The notes below the pieces were generated by a model. It did not search any database. It was not told where the DNA came from and worked only from the letters and a program-made list of their open reading frames with translations. 64,000 nt of DNA from Isoetes taiwanensis (Eukaryota; Streptophyta; Lycopodiopsida; Isoetales; Isoetaceae). Each line of letters begins with the position of its first letter. Positions within the stretch are counted from its first letter, which is position 1. Positions 57,641 to 64,000 of this stretch are shown piece after piece. A program made the position numbers and the translations under genes. The stretch is taken from positions 28,252,271 through 28,316,270 of the forward strand of contig JAJEKV010000006.1 in assembly GCA_021234155.1 (NCBI GenBank), in the 5' to 3' direction.

Positions 57641-59747
57641 GACCAGCTTTTCTTTGCTGGATTTTGTTGAAATATCCACCACTACATTAAAAGTAAAGGA
57701 GCTTAAGGACGATTAGCAATTTCTTTTTATGCATGATGAGCCTTGGTCTAAGTTCATGGAAGTTGCAAATAAGTGGGCAGGCCGTAAACTGGCAGATGAC
57801 CACGGGGAATTACCCGATAAGCCATCCAAAGATTTTTTCAACAAAACATTCCTCAGGTATCTTCGTGGCATGAATAATGTGGAGGTCCTCCAACTTATGA
57901 ACGAGATTTTGGAGGGCAAAGTTTTTTTGAAGGTCCAATCTGGATATACCGGTCGTCATGACATCAAGCAGAGGGCCTTAGACCTCAGAACGCTGACGTT
58001 GATGCGTCATGAGGTTCTTTCATATGCTAATTGTTTGTTAGACAAACAATATGGTACTATGGAGGAGCTTGTGACACATTTTCCTGAGCTCGATGAACCG
58101 AGGCTGCTTGATATAGCAGGTATGGATTGTGACTACATTAAGGCAAACTATAACAAAGATCACGTGCATGGAAATCTTCCCAATATTTTTTTAGATGATA
58201 TTTATGCTATACTGAAGCTAGAGGAAGCAAAGAAATAGAATGAAAAAAGGAACATAGTGCAAGTAGTCACGAAATCAAGTATACTAGTACGGGGACAGGT
58301 GTCAGAATATACGACAATGGTTTTTATTGACATGTGTAGCTTTAACACCGTCTGGGATGTTAAGAAATATACCGATCTGTTCGGCAGGGTTGCAGGCATG
58401 ACAACTGCAAAGGTGTATCATATCATAATGTTTCTGAGATATGTCCACTTGCCAAATTGCTTGTACAGCCTAAGTCAACTTCAGGGGAGTTCTCATGTAT
58501 CCTTGAGGGCTTACGAGGAACAGGACTGGGTTAGCAAGAAAATGGTGAAGGAATTCCAGTATTTTCTATCAATAGAAGTGAGGCGCATATTTTGCCTGTG
58601 CAGCCCAAATTGGAGCTACGCCTCACTCAGTCAACTAATGCACCTAAAGGCACACCTTTGCCAAAATATCTGATTACAGGTAACGAAGAGGTGGACATGA
58701 AAACAAAAAAAAAAATATCAGAAATACTTTACAGGTAAGCCCAAGTTCACTTGGGCAGCTATGGAAGGAGACTTTGCCCTTAGAAGCCACGCGAAAACAT
58801 CATACATATATGCCATGGTAAAGGAATTGGTCTCTAACGACGGTTGCGTTCTTGATTTCTTCTCGGCCGGGACAGCTTCTAGGGTGGTTCTGATGCAAGG
58901 GAAACGTAGCGTTGTCTTTGAGTATGACGACAAGGTGTGCAGGTTCTTAAGATTTTCCTTCGAGACATTAGAGAAAATGGCAAGGCCTGAGGAAGAATAA
59001 ATTTCTAAGAACGATGAGCCCATCAATGCAGACATGTCGGGCATTAAAATAACTTAGGAGACGGATCTTAGTAAAATGGAAGAGATCCTGGATAAGTTAG
59101 ATGAAAAGGGATTAGAACAGAGGCTATAGGAAACCAGGGCATTGATAGAAAAGATGGAAAAGGCCTTCGCTGCTCTTGAGCCTACCTTCGAAAAGCTCGA
59201 AGTTCTTAACAAGAAATTTGATAGTGCCTTACCGCTGATAATTGGGATAAACAAAATCCTTCTTTTGAGTACTTGGGTACGTCTGATGCCATCTCTGATA
59301 TTGAAATCCCAGAAGCTCACCATGGAAAGAAGAAAATGAAACTTGTCGCCAGCACAGAGTTCTCTGCGGCTTTGGGAAATAAATTGCTAGATACAGAAAG
59401 CTCGGATCGTGTGCAAAACTTAGCTGTGGCAATGGATGTTGAGATTCCAGACATTACAGAAAATTCCGAAATGGATTTGTCTCAGACAATTGCCATTGGA
59501 AGAGAACACACCAAGAGAATGGTCGCACAGCTAGGCATTAATCCAAATTTTGTAAAAGAAACTCAGTAAAAGTGCCCCTGCGATTAATTTTAGCATTTCT
59601 GGTTCTTGGACACATATGTATAAATCTTCACTATAATATCATGTTTGAGTTTTTATCTCTTCTCTTGTTAGGTTTATTCAACTATGCGTACCTTTTTTCT
59701 TATTCAATAGTTATGTCAGACCTGAATTGTAATAATAACTTATCGAC

Positions 59748-59875
59748 AAGATCGCAGTGGCGATGTTCTCGACAAGTTCAGAGTATTTACTGCAATACTT
59801 TATGCTGCTCTTATTATGGCACACATTCTAAATATATGTTATGCCTTCGAGTTGCAAACATCGCCATGGCCCCGG
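59748..59875. repeat. Palindromic motifs downstream of the gene, copy 2
   Basis: AGATCGCAGTGGCGATGTTC (about 59749) and AACATCGCCATGGCCCC (about 59857). They correspond in position to 14291-14307 of copy 1. Confidence 0.5.
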
Positions 59876-60323
59876 GGGATTCACCCTTGATCAGCGTATA
59901 ACCCATGAGAGTTCGACGGAGGGGTGTTTTTTGAACCATTTGCGTACGTATAGTTAGGGGTTAGGGGTGTTTTTAGGCACTGATCTAGAGTAATATCTAT
60001 ACACAGAGGGGTCAATTTGCCTTTTAAAAATGTGTATACAAAGGGGATTTTTTGCTACCCTCGAACGCAGATGCCATACCCCCTTTATGTATAAGTGCAT
60101 CCCCTGGGGCCCTGGCGATTTCCATGATCACTTGTGAGGCTATGTCTGCTTTAAAATTAATGTTCCAACACCACGAAGGTATGCCTGTACAATCAATTGT
60201 CCGCGGCTATAAAGTTGGCGAGCCGAACATGTGCTTATTACCCCTGCAATTAGCTCGACAATAACATATTTTCCTTTCCCAGGAGCTTATTGCGACCTAT
60301 TTCATTGTCGAATGAGAAAACGA

Positions 60324-60351
60324 AATTTCTCTAATTAATGAAATCATGCTT
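60324..60351 (-). repeat. Right terminal inverted repeat, copy 2
   Basis: The reverse complement starts AAGCATGATTTCATTAATTA and continues GAGAAATTTCG. It matches the left repeats of both copies over about 20 bases. The outside flank is TATT (60352-60355). Confidence 0.8.
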
Positions 60352-60912
60352 TATTGTGACGTTCCACGTGTCGTTTGGGTATATATACATGACACGTCAC
60401 TATGAATAATTAATGGTGCATTAATTATCCATAAGCTAAGGGTAGCTATGTTAATCATTCATTATTAAGGTGGAAACCTAACCCTAAACCCTAATTCGAA
60501 TTTAAGGCTTAACCTAATATTAAAAGGGGTTAAAATATTGAACTAGTTAATATTAACCAACCTAAAGTTGCCACCTGACCCAAATCGATTGGGCAAGGCA
60601 GGCTTGCCAATTTGGGACACCAAAATTGGGGCTTCCACCCCAATTTGTTCCAATTTGAATTGGGGGAGGGATTGGTGGAGGAGGAGCTGTTGTTCAACCC
60701 TGCCCCAGCCAGAAGGATGGAAAACCAGAGAGATAGTAGATCTAGCTATGATTCTGGTTAGTACGTAGATAGCTTGGATTCCTAGATAGTCATAAGATTA
60801 ACCCTTGTATGCTTAGAAGATAGCTAGAGTTTAACCCTTGTATGAATAGATGTATGGTTAATCTCTATTTTATGTTCTATTCGAAGCTATGGATGGATGG
60901 ATGTATAATGAT
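60352..60912. other. Possible solo LTR or unrelated insertion next to transposon copy 2
   Basis: It starts near TGTGACGTTCCACGTGTCG (60355), which looks like an LTR beginning, and contains inverted phrases CGTGTC / GACACG (60368-60397). The far end (TAATGATAAG) has no CA terminus. It separates the transposon's right end from the second copy of the 62-base flank. Its nature is unresolved. Confidence 0.3.
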
Positions 60913-62000
60913 AAGGTAACTCCAGAGTTAAAGAAAGGAATGCTGAGCTTGAAACAAGTATTGTGCTTGAGGCCTATGCAGCAAAAAGAATGGCTAGTTA
61001 GAAGAAGAGCAATCCAAATACAACAACAAGAAGAGATGAATTGCAAGGTGAATTTTGGATGAAGGATTCTAACCTATCAATACTGAAATCAAACCTCAAG
61101 AATTTGAAAGAATTGAAAGGTATGAAAATTTCACCAATTACAGTCAATGCATTTAGTAGAAACTTACCGGTGTTGTTTGAGGACGCTTGTGTTGCATGTG
61201 GGTTAGCATTCTCCCTAAAGTTTGATCATGAGTATCACATATTGTGCACAACTTTGTTGGCCAAAGGTAAATGCATTGTTTGCAATTCATCTATCAGTTC
61301 TGCTTTATTTTTAGAGCTTGGTATGACAATGTTTGTAGATGAGAAGCTTGAAACATCTTCTAGTATACATGATAGGAGAGTGTCTCATATTGCGAAACGA
61401 TTAACTCTATGAGATGTTGCTCTGCTACCATCAAATTCAAGATCCCCTTATAAGATTGGAGCAAATAATGTTATATTAACAGATGATGAGAGTGAAGTTG
61501 CTATAGAAAACCCTGGTAATATTGTTGAGAGGAAAGAAGATATAGAGAGAGAGTGATACAGAGGTGAAGGTCCTTTAGAAAAAAAAAAGGAAAGTTTTAC
61601 CAAAATCATGCAGATTACAAAGAAACAGAAAAGCAAGGATAAAGTAAAAGATAAAGCAAGCAAGAAAGGAGAAGCAACTAACAAAGTTCAAGGAAAAAAC
61701 ATAAATAGAACATATCCATTTAGAAATAAGAGGACTGATCTCAAAGATGTAGTAGAGGTCAATAATGTACAGACAAGTTTAGATGTGCATGAAGCAACAG
61801 ATGAAGCACGTGTAACACTTAATAATGCTCTTATTTGGGAAAGCATCATCATGACAACTCAAACCGCTGCAACTGACATTGTTAAAGAAGAAGATCATGC
61901 TTCAACTCCAAAAGAAGGTAATCTATTCGAAGCTATACTTGCTGCTTTAAATGACTAAAATGGATCTGTCTCAATCAAGGCTCTGTTACATGAAAATTAA
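60913..62000 (+). pseudogene. Right part of the unidentified gene region; zinc-binding-like and charged segments
   Basis: After the 62-base sequence shared with 37801-37862, the frame NSRVKERNAELETSIVLEAY runs on, with a stop near 61000, into WMKDSNLSILKSNLKNLKEL and then CVACGLAFSLKFDHEYHILC with AKGKCIVCNSSIS (61180-61300). The C-x2-C...H-x2-H...C...C-x2-C spacing could bind zinc. A second stretch (61608-61958) is Lys-rich (KKQKSKDKVKDKASKKGEAT), then acidic, ending FEAILAALND. No family recognised. It may be the N-terminal part of the phosphatase-like gene that follows. Confidence 0.4.
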
Positions 62001-62529
62001 CTGGCCTTGATTCCATGCAATTGAAGATAGTTCAACATCAGTAAAAATAAGTGTTGTAGCCATGAGAAGGTTGACCTTTTGAGTGTTATGAATCAATATA
62101 TTTTAAAATTGTTTTGCAATGGTTGTTTGAATCGGTCTTGTTCTAATGTAGGTCTGCACGAAAGTCAAACAAAAATGATAATGAACAAGAAAAATCCAAC
62201 ATCATGAATAAAGTCAGGAAAAGGAAAGCACAAACAAAAGTGAAGCCATTTTGAATTTGCACTTGACACTCAAGCATTTGACACATCAGCACCAGAAGCT
62301 CCAACAATTGATACTCGAGAACCTCAAACTAGTGAGCTTATGGTTGAGCGAAACAGTAGAGTTCAGCAAATGGTTGAGCCAATAATAGTTTAGTCCTACT
62401 AGTTCCAGAAACTATGATTGGGCCAACTATAGTTCAACCACCTTTAATTCTATATAGTTCAACCAACAACAGTTCAACACTGTGTTGATACAGTTCCAAG
62501 ACATTTGAAACAAATGAACAAACAGTTGA

Positions 62530-62691
62530 AGCAGCACACAACAGCCAGAAAGCTATTGGTTCTGGATTGCAATGGTGTGTTAGTTAAAAATTACAAGGTG
62601 GCCCACACATTATAAGGTATACAAAAAACAAATAGTTTTACTCAGGCCTGGTGTTAGAGAATTCTTAAATAAGGTAGGTGTTCACTATGAC

Positions 62692-62725
<34 letters not shown>

Positions 62726-63133
62726 TTTGAAGGCAAGGTTGGTGGGACTTGCACCCACCCACGTCTCCCACCCGATGGTAGCTAGTGGGTTTTGAACCCT
62801 GGTGGGGGTTACCCCAACCCAAGGCCGTACCACTAAACCACCACTGCGATGAGCCTATGACTACTTTCAATGCAAAGGAAGTGTTAGAAAAGTTGTGTCT
62901 ATTACTTATGCACAAGTTTATTTTTATATGGGGACAAGAGTATTATGACAAATTGCCTTTCCCATTTCTTGGACATGCTGACAAACCAGTGTTCATTAAA
63001 CCTTTGGAAAAGGTGTATTGCCAGTTTCCTCAATATACATCAAGATGTATTTTTGTGGATGACTCAATTTGTAAGACATTCTTGTCTCCACTGTTTGGGG
63101 TCTGGGTTCGGGAACTCCTGGAAGGCAGCCCTC
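62530..63133 (+). pseudogene. NIF/FCP1-type HAD phosphatase remnant, split by a SINE
   Basis: Before the SINE: RKLLVLDCNGVLVKNYKVAH (about 62546-62605), where LDCNGVLV occupies the place of the DxDxT nucleophile motif, and RPGVREFLNKVGV one frame over (about 62643-62682). After the SINE: MTTFNAKEVLEKLCLLLMHK, FIFIWGQE, KPVFIKPLEKVYCQFPQYTS and FVDDSICKTF (62870-63085). VDDS is the Asp-Asp acid motif of HAD phosphatases. NIF/FCP1 enzymes remove phosphates from protein serines, for example on the RNA polymerase II tail. Here the second Asp of DxDxT is Asn, the frame shifts and the SINE interrupts it, so it is probably inactive. Confidence 0.65.
62698..62855 (-). mobile_element. tRNA-derived SINE with poly(A) tail and 12-bp target duplication
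   Basis: On the minus strand it begins GGCTCATCGCAGTGGTGG. It has an A-box-like GTGGTTTAGTGG (about 62830-62842) and a B-box GGGTTCAAAACCC (62787-62799), the internal RNA polymerase III promoter of tRNA genes, and ends in about 27 A residues. A perfect 12-base duplication TATGACTACTTT flanks it (62686-62697 and 62856-62867), so the insertion is young relative to the rest. Confidence 0.88.
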
Positions 63134-63685
63134 TGTGAGGACCCGTGGATCTAACAGGAGAGTCCGGGGGACTATGTCACGCGGGATTTGCAAGAAGAGA
63201 ACAGGAAAAAGAAAACAGAATAGAGAGAACAATGAGAGGAAAATGATAAGCTTCCTTGATATCAATGATGAACATACATGAGCTCTCGCAATCGAGAGAA
63301 AACTGAAAAGAGACAAGACTCCAAACTCATCTAAAAACTCATGTGCTAGCTCTACTCATATATATAGTACAATGGCCTTTGGCCCAATATAGACACTCTG
63401 ACTGATCTCGGTGCCGACTCCTGGAAGGAGGCCTGATTGGAAGGAATGCTGGCGGTGCCTCTTGAGGTGCCTAGAATCATGCTGACGCTGATGCGGGCGG
63501 TGACGGGCCATCACTTGTCTGAGCGGCGCCTCTTGATAGCAGACCCAGGCTTTGACTGCGTGATCTGCTGCTTGGTCTTCTGCGGGGCCTTTGACTGCTG
63601 ACCCGTCGTTGACTGTGGATCCTTGTTCTTGACCTGATCCGTCGTATGCATGAATAGTCCTGTACCAGGAGGCACAGGACTAACA
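63134..63685 (-). repeat. LTR of a retrotransposon entering from the right (552 bp)
   Basis: On the minus strand it begins TGTTAGTCCTGTGCCTCCTG (63685) directly after the purine tract GGTGGGGGGGAG (63686-63697), contains TATATATA (about 63358-63366) as promoter, and ends GGGTCCTCACA (63134): TG...CA. The element's body lies to the right and leaves the window. This would be its 3' LTR. The opposite LTR is not visible. Confidence 0.7.
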
Positions 63686-63697
63686 CTCCCCCCCACC

Positions 63698-64000
63698 AAA
63701 CGACACTCAGTGTGAAGAAAAGGAGGAAGTGTTTCTGAGGGCGGGAAGCCATCAGTTTGAAAATGATCCTCACGGGAGTGAGGACGGGCACCATTATGGT
63801 ACTTGCCAATGAGATCCTGGCGTATTTGAAGAGCAGCAGGAGTGTTGAGCCCAAAGGCAGGATCTGCATCAATGAGAAAACGAGATCGCACCATGTCTTC
63901 AAGGGCAGCATGGGCGTCAGAAGGAACAAACTGGCATTCCATGAGAAGGCAGGTCTGGAGACTGAAGGCACTGACGCTGGCATTTGGATTGCAGTGAAAG
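63698..64000 (-). CDS. C-terminal end of an LTR-retrotransposon ORF (partial)
   Basis: The minus-strand frame from the window edge reads MECQFVPSDAHAALEDMVRS and AFGLNTPAALQIRQDLIGKY, ending at ECRLVGG just over the polypurine tract; the frame continues open into the LTR. Position next to tract and LTR argues for the end of a retrotransposon polyprotein, but I do not recognise a domain. It is cut by the window end. Confidence 0.4.

Larger units (their letters stand above)
55679..59569 (+). pseudogene. Multi-exon transposon gene, copy 2; methyltransferase-like C-terminus
   Basis: Exon 1 is MSRSAALKE, then A followed by GTATTT. Later: MSIIVAMWEGSKNNVQYAII (about 56230), a Ser/Thr/Pro linker (about 56660-56930), an exon ending AAGGTATGC (about 57597), MHDEPWSKFMEVANKWAGRK (57729 on), and after one stop (58236) VFIDMCSFNTVWDVKKYTDL (about 58320). 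Then comes a possible intron near GTAAGCCC (58735), next SHAKTSYIYAMVKELVSNDG with VLDFFSAGTASRVVLMQG and FEYDDKVCRFLRFSFETLEK (58780-58980), a coiled-coil-like stretch (59060-59250) and the end MDLSQTIAIGREHTKRMVAQ. VLDFFSAGTA...VVFEYDD resembles VLD.F.G.GT...GFE.D of N6-adenine/N4-cytosine methyltransferases in the order expected when motif I is C-terminal. WDVKKYTDL could lie after a lost DPPY block. The fold assignment is inference. Several stops. Confidence 0.6.
37864..60351. mobile_element. Large DNA transposon, copy 2, with nested insertions (22.5 kb)
   Basis: The left end (AAGCATGGTTTCATTAATTG from 37864) and the right end (reverse complement AAGCATGATTTCATTAATTA at 60332-60351) match the ends of copy 1. 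The flanking bases are TATC and TATT, a one-mismatch 4-bp duplication. Gene order equals copy 1: tiny gene (+), C-terminal part of the DUF7869 gene (-), multi-exon gene (+). Nested inside are a CACTA-like element (38490-41933), a gypsy element (43097-52858), an inverted RT duplicate and a LINE (to 55507). Subtracting these leaves about 6.6 kb, so roughly 4 kb of the ancestral element, mostly the DUF7869 gene, has been lost. Confidence 0.78.

Noticed and set aside
37801-60978. A 62-base target-site duplication for transposon copy 2
   Set aside because: The right copy is 560 bases away from the transposon end, and the immediate flanks (TATC/TATT) better fit the 4-bp duplication seen at copy 1.
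62698-62855. A functional tRNA gene on the minus strand
   Set aside because: A- and B-boxes are present, but the sequence cannot be folded into a full cloverleaf by eye, and the poly(A) tail and target duplication identify a SINE.

Overview
The window looks like plant nuclear DNA, AT-rich and crowded with decayed mobile elements. One clear host gene is present, a SAUR-type auxin-response gene at 32.7 kb. The LINE and Ty3/gypsy relatives and the DUF7869-type protein recall non-seed land plants (fern or lycophyte) more than flowering plants. That placement is inference from family resemblance; nothing in the window fixes the species.

The main discovery is a large DNA transposon present twice. 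Copy 1 (3795-14685, 10.9 kb) and copy 2 (37864-60351, 22.5 kb with later insertions) share imperfect terminal inverted repeats starting AAGCATGATTTCATTAATT. Their short flanking repeats fit a 4-bp target duplication (TTGA/TTGA; TATC/TATT). Both carry the same cargo in the same order: a tiny-gene cluster (+) just inside the left end, a DUF7869-type gene (-) that is the best transposase candidate, and a multi-exon gene of unknown function (+) whose C-terminus resembles the AdoMet-binding motif of amino-methyltransferases. The introns and flanks of that last gene are studded with a short palindrome, ATCGCG-(AC/GT)-CGCGAT, often embedding GATC. All copies of the genes are broken by stops and frameshifts.

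Layout: 1-3.8 kb, no recognisable gene. 3.8-14.7 kb, transposon copy 1. 15.3-16.5 kb, 5'-truncated LINE (-). 17-18.8 kb, an LTR-like repeat split by a poly(A) retroposon. 19.8-21.7 kb, exon-like remnants (-), unidentified. 22.1-24.6 kb, decayed Ty3/gypsy (+). 24.6-26.2 and 27.2-27.5 kb, LINE pieces (-). 27.5-32 kb, non-coding with tandem repeats and a 132-bp ATT microsatellite. 32.3-33.5 kb, the SAUR gene. 36.1-37.4 kb, L1-like remnant. 37.4-37.9 kb and 60.9-63.1 kb, pieces of an unidentified gene region and a NIF/FCP1-type phosphatase remnant, lying on either side of transposon copy 2. 63.1-64 kb, an LTR and the end of an LTR-retrotransposon that leaves the window.

Copy 2 is a nest: a CACTA-like element (38.5-41.9 kb), a Ty3/gypsy chromovirus with one full and one truncated LTR (43.1-52.9 kb), an inverted duplicate of that element's own RT segment (52.9-53.3 kb), and the best-preserved reading frame of the window, a LINE reverse transcriptase (53.3-55.5 kb). 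Removing these recovers the gene order of copy 1, minus most of the DUF7869 gene.
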